Below the pieces are notes generated by a model. The model was not told the origin of the DNA, made no database searches, and saw nothing but the letters and a program-made list of their open reading frames with translations. Shown piece by piece: positions 46,521 through 57,596 of a stretch of 64,000 nt of DNA (position 1 is its first letter; the number at the start of each line of letters is the position of its first letter). The position numbers and the translations under genes were made by a program. This DNA comes from Microplitis mediator (lineage: Eukaryota > Arthropoda > Insecta > Hymenoptera > Braconidae). The DNA lies in contig NC_079971.1 in NCBI RefSeq assembly GCF_029852145.1, forward strand, positions 3,467,697 through 3,531,696, given 5' to 3'.

Positions 46521-48058
46521 TTCGAGACACATCGATTTTCTAAACATTTTTTTTTTCAATTTTCTCAGATTTAAAATTAAAAAAAAACAATATTACTAGT
46601 TTCATTGATGCACAACAAAAAGGTACGTAAATAAATACATTGAAATATTTACAATCACGTCAGCACTTGAAAAATAGAGCGAAAAATTTTACAATTTTTT
46701 TATTTTCACTCGTTACTGCAATCAAACCAATTGTGTTACGTTGTAAAATACATCAATGCATTGCTCTTATTGTCTACAACAAACATGTACATATATATAT
46801 GTATGTGTATATATAAAAAGAGTATAAGAAACAAGTGTATAAATAAAACGTAAGCGTGGCATTTGGCGCCACGTAGTGGGAAAACCGACGATAAAAGGAG
46901 GTAAAGTCTAAAACGACAGGCGAAAAACAGAACCTAATCCCAGAGAATTACGTGACTGGAATTACGTATTGTCTTTTCTTACAACTTGACTTTAAAGCGA
47001 CTAGTTTCCTTCTTCTTCTTGTTCTTCATTTTATATATTTTTTTTGTTATTTTCATTCTCCGTCTTCTCCTACTGGTTCTTAAACTCCACACATATACTT
47101 ATAATGTCGAGTTTCTCTGTTAAACTAACACTCGTGGCAGATATTTTATTATTTTTGTCCAGGTCTTACTCGGCAGTCTACTGGCCGCGTAGCTAGACTC
47201 GTTATTAATCACACAACACGATTTAAGATCCTTTTGCTCGTGTTGGGTTACAGCACGTTAGCTCGGTTATAATCTTAACAAACTTGGGATTGGAGTTTAA
47301 GAAAAAAGAATAGGAGTAAAATAATGGGACAATTTAATGCGACACACGACACATTGAAATGAGTCAGTCTAAAAGTAATGGTGAATTGAAATAAGAGTAA
47401 ATGTGACTGCCTGAGTTGATACTCTGCCAGTCGGATTGAATTTTTATCTCGATTCTTAAGAGACGTGTCGATTGAGATATATTTTCTCAGTACCATACAT
47501 TAAATTCGTTTCGAGAGAGACCGTCGCTGGGTACCAGAGTCTAAGATACCAGAGGAGGAAAAGAGAATAAATAATCCACACAGCGGATTTTAGGAATCGA
47601 GAGTGAAGAGTTGGCTTGGGACCAATCTATATCACTACCATTTTCGAACATCCAAGTGTCACTTATATTACTTTGTACATTAAACTCGTCCTGAGGCCTG
47701 TTTTCTAACGTCACCCATCACTTCCGGGATGGGAGAGAAGAACCGAACCCGCACCTGTCACACTACACCCGGAAACCGCGTGTTATACTTATTCACTTTG
47801 TCGTCGAGGCGGTCCCGTTGTCGTCTTTCCATTTAAAATCTTTCAGGATATTTTTATAGTTTTTTTTTTATTTGCTACTGACAAATACACGTGTCATTAC
47901 GACTAATTTGTGTTTGAGCATAAAAAGTCGACGCGTTCTCTTATAGTATGCCGGTTTAATTTATCAGTAAATAAATGACACTTGAAGGACTTCATATATA
48001 TTGGGTTTTATAAATACTCGACTCGATTTTTCGATCTCGTTTTTTTTTTTTTTTCGTA

Positions 48059-48506
48059 CACTGTAAAAAGAGCGGTGTTAAAAATGGACTCATTTTAACT
48101 TCCCTGGTGTTAAAATGAAATTACACCGGTGTAGGCGTAATTTGGTGCTGTTAAAATACCGGTGTAAAAGCGGGGTAAACTGCGTCCGCTTGGAGTATTA
48201 ACTTTAAAGATTATAAAACACAAAATATATATTATTTATGAAAATTAATAAAAAATATCATTTATTAACAAGTATAGTGATCGAGTAAGTAAAAATATTC
48301 ACAAAGTTAAATATTTTAACACCGGTAAAGAATATCTACACCGGCGATGGCGTTATTTTAACACCGGGGAATTTTTTTTTAAGATCGGTACAGAATATTT
48401 ACACCGGCGGCAGCGTTATTTTCACACCGCTTTCGGTGTTAAAATTTAACACCGCCGATTTTAACATCTACACCGCTTGGACTTACCCCGGTGATTTTTT
48501 ACAGTG
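48059..48506. mobile_element. CACTGTAAAAA/CGGTGTTAAAA TIR element, intact copy
   Basis: The ends CACTGTAAAAAGAGCGG and TTTTTTACAGTG are inverses. The interior repeats ACACCGGTGT, GGTGTTAAAAT and ATTTTAACACC. TA lies at 48057-48058 and 48507-48508; the next element begins right after the second TA. Confidence 0.8.
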
Positions 48507-48508
48507 TA

Positions 48509-49110
48509 CACGGAAAGAAATTTTCTTTAAAAATTACCGTTACACAGTAAAAAATATTGTGTATTTGTGTCGAAAACGGTTTGTGTTAAAAATTGTAGTG
48601 TGTTAAACTAACACAAAGTTTGTGTCACTTTATTTTGTAACATAAAAAATGTGTTATACACTCTTTATTAACACATTTTGTGTGTTACTGTGGATTTTTT
48701 GCGCCCTCTTGTGGCGATATTTCAACATAATCTTTGTGTTAAAAAGGGGTTACACAAAGTTTGTGTCGAAAATTCAACACAAATTTTGTGTCAACCGTTT
48801 TTAACACACAAATTGTGTTGATTTTACACAATATTTTTTACTGTGTAAATTCACTGTAATCATGGGACATAATGCGGCGCTTTTATTTATTACCATTTTT
48901 GAAATAAAAATTACGAAAAAATTAATTTATTTTGTGGTAAACTTCATAAAATTTACCGAAAACGGAATAAAATTTACAGTAGACTAGGGTAAAATTTGTT
49001 GAAAAAAATTTAAAAATTATCTCACTTACCGACGAATGATTAGGTCGTGTCATTCGTCCCACGATTACCGTGAATTTAACGGTAATTTTTAAAGAAAATT
49101 TCTTTCCGTG
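48509..49110. mobile_element. CACGGAAAGAAATTTTCTTT TIR MITE, copy B
   Basis: The termini CACGGAAAGAAATTTTC and GAAAATTTCTTTCCGTG are perfect inverses, flanked by TA (48507-48508, 49111-49112). Its right part matches 44708-44940 closely. It is interrupted by the element at 48543. Confidence 0.85.
48543..48845. mobile_element. CACAGTAAAAAATATTGTG TIR element, nested in copy B
   Basis: The ends CACAGTAAAAAATATTGTG and CACAATATTTTTTACTGTG are perfect inverses. TA is at 48541-48542 and 48846-48847, and the host sequence resumes as AAATTCACTGTAATC. The interior is made of AACACAAAGTTTGTGTT-type palindromes. Confidence 0.9.
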
Positions 49111-49112
49111 TA

Positions 49113-52100
49113 CTGATCATGTGCACCACTGCGTAAAATGTCAGGAATATAAACCTTCCCAACAACCCCTGTCAGGGGAAATGGGCACCGTAGTTGCGAC
49201 GCGACCATAGGAAGTAGAGCCAGTCGAAATCTTTTTAAATTTAATCAAAGAAATTTAAAATGAAAAATTTTGCGATATCTAGTTAAATATAAAATTTTAA
49301 TTGAAAATTAGCAGACGAAGGATTTTGAAGGTTTCATTACCGCTGAAAATAATAGAATGAAAGAAAAAAGTGAAAGTGTTAACCCTTAAACAAAAAGGAA
49401 ACTTAATTAAATTCCATATGAGAAAAATAATTCCCCCGATAATCCGAAATGTAATTGTCTTTCTTCAATATTCCCATCCGAATAATCATAAAGTTCAATC
49501 CAATTTATATCTTCCTCACACATTCATCCATCTACCAGCCACCTAACATTTAATATACACCCGTATACCCGTACAAATTCTAATATATACTCAGACTTGA
49601 TCACCATTGAGAGCCAGATCTTCGATACTCGCACGTGAAATTGAGAACTGAGGGAAATCAGTCAATTTCGACGGGATTAGCCGAGACAATCAGTTTTCAA
49701 TGGAATATCTGGAGCCTCTTTAATGCCAATGTTTATGCAGACTCTATAAATATTTAGTGAAAATTATAAATCATAAATGATATTTTGCATAAATTACATG
49801 CGTCAGATTCTCAGCGATCCAAATCATCAAAACTGACTCGACTCAGTTTAAGTGGGATAAACATAAATAGCAGCGCGATTAATCAGCAACAAAGTTGCGC
49901 GGCTGAAATAATTCTTATTTAACCACGCGTTGGAACAGACTCTGGTTCCACGGGTAAAAATGTTCCGCGCAATGTATCAATAAAATGAAGTGAGCGCACT
50001 GAAATAACCATTGGGTATGTAAATAATTATATTTATATTTATATGTGTGTTGCGGAGTAAAAAAGTAAATAGAGCAGGCGAGAGAGAAAAAGAGAGTGAA
50101 AAAGAGAGAGAGAAGTACAAGTGCTTAGGTACTTGAGTGTGCAGAACAGTGGTCGCGATAATTTAGCTGGGTATTACCCGCGAGTCTGAGTTTTATTACC
50201 GGACAGAATTACATTGCTGCCAGAGGCAACGGTTACTGAGCACCAACACCCTCGTGTAAAAAGCTCCAATCCCATCTGGGTTTCTCTGTCGCTCTCCCAG
50301 TCTGTCTGCTCACTCTCTGGTAAAACGCGGGACAAAACGCCTAGTGCTAGAGATTCGTGAACAGCGAGCTCGTTTTTACCCTCTACAAGCTTGCTCTCTT
50401 ACTCCCTCATAAATTCCCCGGCCACAAGCGGACAAATCGATTAATTCGGTTCTCAAGTTACTCGTGTTGCTCCAGTACTTAAGGAACAAGAAACCCGTAG
50501 CGGCGAGTGACTGAAAAATAATTTTTAAAAATAAAATAAAATAAAACAAATAAAGCACCTGGCTCGGATTAGCACTCGACGTGGTAATAAGTCCGTCGAG
50601 GCATGTACACTTGGAAAGTATTACTTAAAACTATTTAATGATGGTAGTTGTTAAAGAAACATCGACTAATTCTCGTTAGACCATTCTTAAGTTTATAAAT
50701 GTGTATAGATATATATAGACTGGTCTCTTGTTCCTCTTGCTCAGTCGTTGGTTGTGTTCTTGGTCTTGGTCTTCTTCTTGCTCTCCTTCTTGCTCGTGTT
50801 CTTGTTCTTGTTTTTGTTCTTCCACCGCGTCTCTTACCAAACTGCTCTAGTGTCTTGAAGAGGAAGCCAAGAAACTGGCAAACTACTCGACGCAACTCGC
50901 GAATGGCTTGTGGCAACTATGATGACAACACCTGCGTATGCCACTCTTTACACTCATTGAGATAACTTGACAGCTGTGTCGCTCAATGGCAATTCACATT
51001 CGCGAAAATTTTTCGGGATTATAGATATATATTTATATATATAGAGCACCAATTGTCTTCCGCGTTGTTATACCGCGATGCTGTTTAATTATCACTGGAA
51101 TACTGGGCTATTTAAATTCGCTCTACGACACACATACACTTATAACTTGTAATGCTAGTCCACTTTGATACTAACAATACATTTATTTATATTTATGTGA
51201 CTTGGTAGGTACGATTTAATGCAAAGAAGTGAAAAATAGTCAGCCGAGAGTTGAGACGTAAAATGAAATTAAATAATTAATCACAAGCTCATGATATTTT
51301 ATTTAAAACTAAAGACAAATCTTTTTAGATACTAAGAGAACTACTCGGACTTGAGTATGATGATGATGAATAATTTAAAAAAAAGCAATTAACAAAATAT
51401 TAAGTAATTGGAATTAAACCCATCAACGTTAATTTATGGCTATTAATTATTTTCTTCATCAACTTGAGACAGTAATTTTCTTGGATTTTCTTCCAGCATT
51501 AATATAGAGACGCGAGGCTAAGCCAGTAGTTAAACTAGTTTTAGTAGAAGCAGTACCTACTACTCAGTGTGATATTTAACGGTTCATCTTTTAGTAAGAG
51601 AAATGTATTCTCTGCTCTGGAATTTAGCAGGTATGCTGAGCGAGGTTACCGGAGAAAAACGAGCAAATTATCGAGCGGTCTTGAGACGCCGGAGCGTTAA
51701 CCACCTCCACTAATACTGCTCTGTGTATTATATAAAAGAAGAATGAGGAAGAGGAGGAAGAGAGAAAGGAAAATAATGCCGATAGAGGAGTGAAGCATAA
51801 GGCACCCGAGGCGATGGCAATCGAACAAGCGATTGGTAAACTGCGACTATAGTCAGCCTGTTTCGAGCTTGACGAACCCGCGAGTGTTGACCTTGTACGC
51901 CGATCAAACAATGTCAGGAATTCCTGCTCGGGCTCCCGCAGTACGCCGCTGTATTCATTTGCTATATACACCTAAGCCTTGACAAAAGACCCTCGTAATT
52001 AACTCCCAGCTTTTCCTATTAAATCTAATAATTTTTTACTCAGTCCACAATAACAAACTTTTACATTTACATTAATTATTGACTCACTCGTTTGCTGAGT

Positions 52101-52160
52101 TATCAAGTCAAACATTCATACCGAACTAAAAATTTTAAATTCATTTTGTATAAGGAAAAA
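49113..52160. other. Mostly unique stretch, no gene seen
   Basis: It contains GA-rich sequence at 50076-50116, the TTCTTG repeat near 50727, and a purine run near 51725-51770. Several short ORFs overlap these low-complexity tracts; none has a known domain. Confidence 0.45.
50727..50822 (+). repeat. Irregular (TTCTTG)n repeat
   Basis: About 95 bases of TCTTGTTC, TCTTGGTC and TTCTTGCTC units, which encode Leu-Val-Leu or Arg-Thr-Arg strings on the two strands. Confidence 0.8.
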
Positions 52161-52295
52161 AAAACTGTGTAAATCAACGCTATCCTGGTGTTAAATTTAA
52201 CCTCGAAAATTATGGTGAAATTTTTCCCGGTGTTAAAAAGAAAGTGGTTTTATTCTTCACGTTTCAGAAGTCGAATTGTATTTTTATTACTAAAA

Positions 52296-53325
52296 AAACA
52301 GTATATCAGTTGACCCTGCGGGCCAGCCCTAAAACTTACCGCTGTTTTCGAGCTCAAGAACCTCGAAAACATTATTGTGAATACATTTTCGAGCTCAAAA
52401 ATACTTTTGTATGCTGGTGTTTTCGAAAAAAAACGTTTTTCACCATTTTTTCTCCAATGATATCTCTCAAACGAATTGACCAATTGAGACGGTTGAGGTG
52501 GCAATCGACGCGATTTATCAAGTTCTAAAGCTGATCAAATTTTGAATTCGATTTATTGAGTCGTTTTTGAGATATTTCAAAAAAAATACAAAATTTTTTT
52601 TTTTAATTCTTTCGACAACGGTTTTTCTTGAACGAATGAAGCGATTTTGATGGTTGAGGTGGCATTCGACGCGGTTTATAAAGCTTCAGAGCCCGATCGA
52701 TTTTGGAATCAATCCATCGAGCACATTAAAAGTTATCCAGAAAAAACATTTTTGAAAAAATTTTATTTTTGGAATATCTCTGAACGAGCCCTACCGATCA
52801 AGCTCAATTTTTCACAGCTTCAAGATATTGACAAGCCGCGTCGAATGACACCTTAGAGTTCAAAATCGGTTTATCCGTTTAAAAGATACACAGAAAAAAA
52901 GGATTTCTTGGCGCAAAAAATTTTTTCTTGTTCTAAGAAAATTTTTACTTGACTCAAGAAATTTTTTGTATTATAAAGTGAAAACAAAACTTTTCTTGGG
53001 GTAAGATAAAATTTTCTTGGAACAAGAAAAAAATTTTTTAGGCGAGAAAAAAATTCTTGAGCCAAGAAAAATTTTTGTCTTCAATTCATAATACAAAATA
53101 TTTCTTGCGCCAAGAAATTTTTTTTTTCTGTGTACAGGTATTTACATACGTACGTACGTACATACATACATACACTCGTACATCATCTTGAAATTATTCA
53201 GAATAGCTTCCTAGGACCTCAAAACGTCGACATCTGATGAAAATTCGATTTTCGTAAATCGGACCGAAACCAATAACTTCGAATTTTTGAAAATTTTCAA
53301 TTTTCTCAGCGGAAAGTTAAAAATC
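52296..53325 (+). mobile_element. AGCGGGAAGTT element, copy 3 (with nested MITE)
   Basis: It has the same order of blocks as copies 1 and 2: TGACCCTGCGGGCCAGCCC, AACTTACCGCTG, two GATGGTTGAGGTGGCA-type blocks, the CATA/CGTA microsatellite at 53145-53175 and the right end AGCGGAAAGTTAAAAAT. The element at 52889 interrupts it. Confidence 0.8.
52889..53132. mobile_element. TTTCTTGGCGC family MITE, intact copy (244 bp)
   Basis: The ends CACAGAAAAAAAGGATTTC and GAAATTTTTTTTTTCTGTG are inverses with CTTGGCGC subterminal. TA at 52887-52888 and 53133-53134 is a duplication: copy 1 of the host reads GATACAGGTATTTACATACG without interruption at 6353-6372. The interior is a series of CAAGAAAAATTTTTCTTG motifs. 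Confidence 0.9.
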
Positions 53326-53389
53326 TGAAAACCGCCTGATCCTGCGTGCCAGCCCCAAAACTTCCCGCTGTTCTCGAGCTCAGGGAGCT
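53326..53389 (+). repeat. AGCGGGAAGTT element, second left-end fragment
   Basis: CCTGATCCTGCGTGCCAGCC and AAAACTTCCCGCTGTTCTCG repeat the left end of the family directly after the right end of copy 3, like a tandem head-to-tail junction with most of the second unit deleted. Confidence 0.6.
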
Positions 53390-53622
53390 TTTAATAAAAA
53401 ATCGTCGGCAAATCGATAACTTCAAAAGAAGTAAATCAAATTTTATTCTTGACCCAGGTTTTTCTGTCTGATAGATCTCCAAACACTTATACTCACACTT
53501 CATACTCTGATCAGAGTTCATTGACTTATGTACACAGTTTTAACACCGGATGTGTAACACCACTAAGCAACACTATTAAACCCGCCTGAGTCCATTTTAT
53601 CACCGCTTTTTTTTACCGTGTA

Positions 53623-54465
53623 CGTATTAAAAACCGATTCCTCAGATTATTTGTTAATGAAAATATTTAAAAGTTGCCGACTGAGTGTAACTAAAAGTAT
53701 CAGGAAAAAAATAATTTAAAAGTTATGGACGAGTTTAAGATGCTGATTATGATGATGATGAAACGCTTGAGTTAAAGAATATGAGATGAAGATAAAGAGA
53801 AGGCACACAATGTATGACATCGTTTAACCTGGAAATTCATCTGGGAAGACGCAAAACTTAAGCTATTATATTCTCCGTCCTCGACGTCCTCGTAGTCCTC
53901 ATCTTCCTCATCTTTCCTCTTTACTCTCTCCTCTTCTCCTTACGGTCTTTACAACGCGGGCCACGTCGTTATTTCCTTACGATGTAATCTTTAACGAAAG
54001 AATCCCCGTGCAGCAGTAAACTCGCGTAAGCGCTGCACGTGCATACTTTATGTTAAAAAATAAGTTAACGAGAAAGGAAGAGTATAACTTTGCCCGATGA
54101 CATTCTTTTGTCGAGGATTTTTTTACTCTTCGCTAAATATTTCATTAAATTCTTAATTAATAAATACTCGATCGAGTAATCAAGATATTTTACTAATTTT
54201 TTTAATGATAAAAAAGTTCAGTGACATAATTCTGAGCATTTATAACTCTGACCTTCTCTACTCATTAAAATGCTGGAATAAAATCACCATTTGTCTACTT
54301 AACTTCCATGCACGTGGTTACAGCTTACGATTATGAGGAATATTTGTCACGTCTTATCTCGAGCACGCATCTTAAGTACACTGAATTAAACGTGTAATCA
54401 CACGGTTATTATCTCATCAACAAGTTTGTCAAGTGTTGCTACCCTTTAATATATACATACACAGA
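53623..54465. other. Unique stretch, no gene seen
   Basis: Includes GATGATGATGA near 53749 and a CT-rich part near 53875-53950. No gene is recognised. Confidence 0.45.
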
Positions 54466-54600
54466 CACTAGGGTCACGATTATATTTCTCGTTATAAAAA
54501 TCTGTTTTACTGATAATATTTTTAAAAATGAAAAGCCTCTATATTGAAAGCAAAATAATTTTTCGAGGACACTTGGAATTTTAAAAATTACATTGGCTTT
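54466..54600. repeat. TAGGGT(C/G)AC dispersed repeat, copy 1
   Basis: TAGGGTCACGATTATATTTC, TTTTACTGATAATATTTTTAA and CAAAATAATTTTTCGAGG parallel TAGGGTGACAATTATAGTC, TTTCACTGAATAATATTTTAA and TAAAATAATTTTTGGAGC at 63669-63800. The limits are unclear. Confidence 0.5.
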
Positions 54601-54777
54601 CGTTAATGAAAATTTAACTTTTTCAATGATAATCTAAGAGTTCTTTCTTTTCACAGTTGAAAAATTTGTATTAAATTAAACAGAAATCACATGTCGCAAA
54701 CGGTTCACTCAATTTTTTGGGTTAATTTAACACATTATACTTTTGTCAAACAATAATACAGGTTTAAAACTTGTTGA

Positions 54778-54897
54778 CCCGTACGAAAAAAGTATATATC
54801 CGGGATGTATACGGGCAAAATTGAATATATGTCTCATATATGCGCATATATTCAGATTTGCCCGAATATATACGGATATATACTTTTTCCGTATGGG
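54778..54897. mobile_element. CCCATACG hairpin MITE, copy 3 (120 bp)
   Basis: It runs from CCCGTACGAAAAAAGTATAT to ATATACTTTTTCCGTATGGG with diverged CCGG(G)ATGTATACGGGC stems. GA flanks both sides (54776-54777, 54898-54899). It is the most diverged of the three copies. Confidence 0.8.
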
Positions 54898-54940
54898 GAG
54901 ATCAGATAACACGTTCAATTTTAGTTAAATTTACACTTGA

Positions 54941-55101
54941 CTCTCTTAAAATGAATCAGTAAAAAGTTCTGCAAATCAGTGAATATTCACTGCGAATCAG
55001 TCCCAAGTATATTACTGATTGAATTAGTGATATACTTGAGACTATTCGTGCAATTAATATTCACTGATTGGACTACTTTTCACTGATTCATTATAAGAGA
55101 G
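54941..55101. mobile_element. CTCTCTTAAAATGA hairpin MITE, 161 bp
   Basis: The ends CTCTCTTAAAATGAATCAG and CTGATTCATTATAAGAGAG are inverses with the same inner stems as at 34776 (AGTGAATATTCACT, CCCAAGTATAT). GA flanks both sides (54939-54940, 55102-55103). Confidence 0.85.
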
Positions 55102-55193
55102 GATGGTGTCAAATAATTGACATAAAATATTTAACCATTGAATTTTTATACACAAGAACAAAAAATTTTCACCTGTGTATGGTGACTTTTTTT

Positions 55194-55590
55194 ACTTCCC
55201 ACTAAAAAAATTTAAAATTTTCAAACAAAAAGGAAGTTATTGGTTTCGGTCCGATTTTCGAAAATTGTTTTGAATAGATCTCGACATTTTGAGGTCCTAG
55301 GAAGCTATGACTAATTTCACGACGATGTCCGAGTGTACGTACGTGTGTAGATACGGATGCATGCATGTAAATATTCTGCAAAAAATCGCTGATATTGAAT
55401 AAAAAAAAAACAATGATATACTTCAATACTTTTTTTGTTATTGTTTCCTACTTGAATTTTAGAAATGAGAGGTGCGATATTACTATTTTTGAGCTTTAAG
55501 AGCTCAAAAATGTATTAACACAAGTATTTTCTCTTGAGCTCGAAAATAGCGGCGTTTTAGGGCTGGACCGCAGGGTCAGGTGATTTTTAG
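55194..55590 (-). mobile_element. AGCGGGAAGTT element, internally deleted copy
   Basis: On the minus strand the right end reads CCGAAACCAATAACTTCC and TTTAGTGGGAAGT; the left end reads TGACCCTGCGGTCCAGCCC and CTATTTTCGAGCTC. The middle, with the two GATGGTTGAGG blocks, is missing. Confidence 0.65.
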
Positions 55591-57080
55591 ATTGTTTAGT
55601 TTGACTTCTGAAAACCGCGGTTTAATTGAGTCCTCTCTATTTCGATGATAATAAATATAATTCTCAAATATGCAAACACCGAAGTCATCAATTCGCGCGT
55701 CAAACAAACAAAGTTCCATGGCACACTTAGATCTCATCTTACAAAATAAACAAATAATAGCCAACAATTAAATAGACGAACCTAAATAATGCCTCTGATT
55801 AAATAATCAGTCGACAAATCAATGACTTATCTATCTTTTATCCCAGCGCAATTATTACATATTCAAGTGTGTCTCGATAATTGTGACAGCTGATGTTGAA
55901 ATCAAACAAATCGTTAAGAAGTTGACTTTAGTATTGGAATAAAAATAAGAGAAAGTGACAATAAAGGCAGGATTTATTTTAAATGGAGTAAAGACGAAAT
56001 TAATTTGTCGTGGGAAGATTCTCGAGTGGAAGCACTAGCAGCAGCAGCAGCAGCCAGAGGAAGAGAGACGGCTGTAGAGGGTGAAGAAGGGAAAAGAGAA
56101 GAGAAGGAATGGATCGCTTCCATTGATTATGAAGCTGGGAGATAGAATAGAAGAAGGTTGTTAATGGCCGACGGGGACATTTATCGCGTCAATGGACGGA
56201 GCGTCTATTTCCCCACGTGACAAGCGCACTCGTGCTAACTTAGCTAAGGTATAAATATCTTGCTTATTCCCTTAACTTGTATCTTGGCTTGTCGTTCTCT
56301 TGTACTCGTCTAGTTCTTATTGCGTATCTAGTCTGTCTCTCCACTCGTCTCTACTCTACTCCACTTCACTCGACTTCTATCCGGCATCAGTCTGTCGCGG
56401 TGTTGGTATATATACTATATGTTATGTAGATCGTTGTATAGAGCTGTTATGTGTATTATAGTTCCCGGTAGGACGCTGCCGGCAATATCTCTCTTACATT
56501 CGGTTTCGGGCAGCATCTACGCACACCCGCCAATGGCAGTGACGCAAATCGCTTAGCGCAAACCACTCCCAGACGAATTATTCAGGAAACCACGAATCGC
56601 TCGTTCTATTTGCCTGCCATCACTGCTAGCATACCACTCTGTAACCTACGTCTGACTGATATGCCTGCATATCCTCTGTCTCTCTTACCGTCTTACTCAC
56701 TTCCACGCACTCTATCCGGCCTCCGAGTCATGTCAATCTTACACACTCTGCATTCCGTCTTCTCTTCACTTTACTCTATACTCATCTGCACGCATCAACT
56801 CGGTCTCTTACTTTTATTTATTATTTTTTCGTTGCCCTTGACGCTGTTTTATGCACAACACATATTGATAAATATTAAATTACCCGATAGAATTCAACGG
56901 ACGTCGTTATAAAAATTTTGTTATTCAGTGAAGAAAATTTGATATAACCGGCGGGTAATACGGCCTAGCTAAGGGAGATTTCGAATAGAATCGAAAATGT
57001 TGCATTCAATTATCGAAATGTATCATAAATCTTTATTTCAATACATTAGCCATAAAATATAATGGAGTAACGGTAATTTA
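55591..57080. other. Unique stretch, no gene seen
   Basis: A GCA trinucleotide repeat lies at about 56038-56055. The part 56240-56860 is CT-rich and GC-richer, with GGTATAAATATC near 56249 that could be a TATA box; no exon could be tied to it. The 100-codon ORF at 56610-56912 has no known domain. Confidence 0.4.
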
Positions 57081-57594
57081 GGGGAGGGAGGGGCAAAAGG
57101 GGGTACTCAAGGAAATACCAAGTTTTCGATGACTCAAATACGCTAAATCTTTTTTTTTTTAATGATATTCAAAATAATTAGAAGAAATTTTCAGTTACCG
57201 TTGAAAAAAAAAATTTTTCATTTCTGCGGGCAAAGTGGGGAACCCCCTAAAAAGGTAAAAAAAAAAATTTCTGGATTTTAAACGAATTTGATTAAGTTGA
57301 ATTTTTTTGTAAGTAATTTACATGAAGAAAAATTATATTTTACATGTTTATTGGATACAAAAGAAGAAAAATAATTTTTAATAGTTTTTATCATAAAATG
57401 AACGTCATTAATATTTTTCAACTGACAATCCATTTTTGAAAAAGTTTACCAAAAAAATTCAAAATAACGCTTAATTATATTGACAGAAGTGATTTTGGAA
57501 TGTTTAAAAACCATTTAAAATATAAAATTGTTTTTTATCAAATTTTGGGGGTACCCCGTTTTGCCTACCCTACCCCCTTTTGCCCCCCTTCCCC
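57081..57594. mobile_element. G-rich TIR MITE, copy 3
   Basis: It starts GGGGAGGGAGGGGCAAAAGG and ends CCTTTTGCCCCCCTTCCCC, with TA on both sides (57079-57080, 57595-57596). It is nearly identical in body to copies 1 and 2. Confidence 0.85.
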
Positions 57595-57596
57595 TA

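Larger units (their letters stand above)
44999..48056. other. Mostly unique stretch, no gene seen
   Basis: Apart from the repeat pieces at 45241 and 46345, nothing is recognised. The parts 46860-47800 are GC-richer with some CT-rich sequence. The ORFs are short and without known domains. Confidence 0.45.
52164..53620. repeat. Possible CGGTGTTAAA element split by a larger insertion
   Basis: CCTGGTGTTAAATTTAACC and CCCGGTGTTAAAA at 52190-52245, and TTTTAACACCGGATG and TTTTATCACCGC with CCGTG-TA at 53535-53622, are CGGTGTTAAA-type motifs in opposite orientation around 52296-53389. The left terminus is poorly preserved, so the pairing is tentative. Confidence 0.35.

Noticed and set aside
56249..56290. 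TATA-like GGTATAAATATC as promoter
   Set aside because: TATA-like strings are frequent in this AT-rich DNA and no initiator or coding exon follows.
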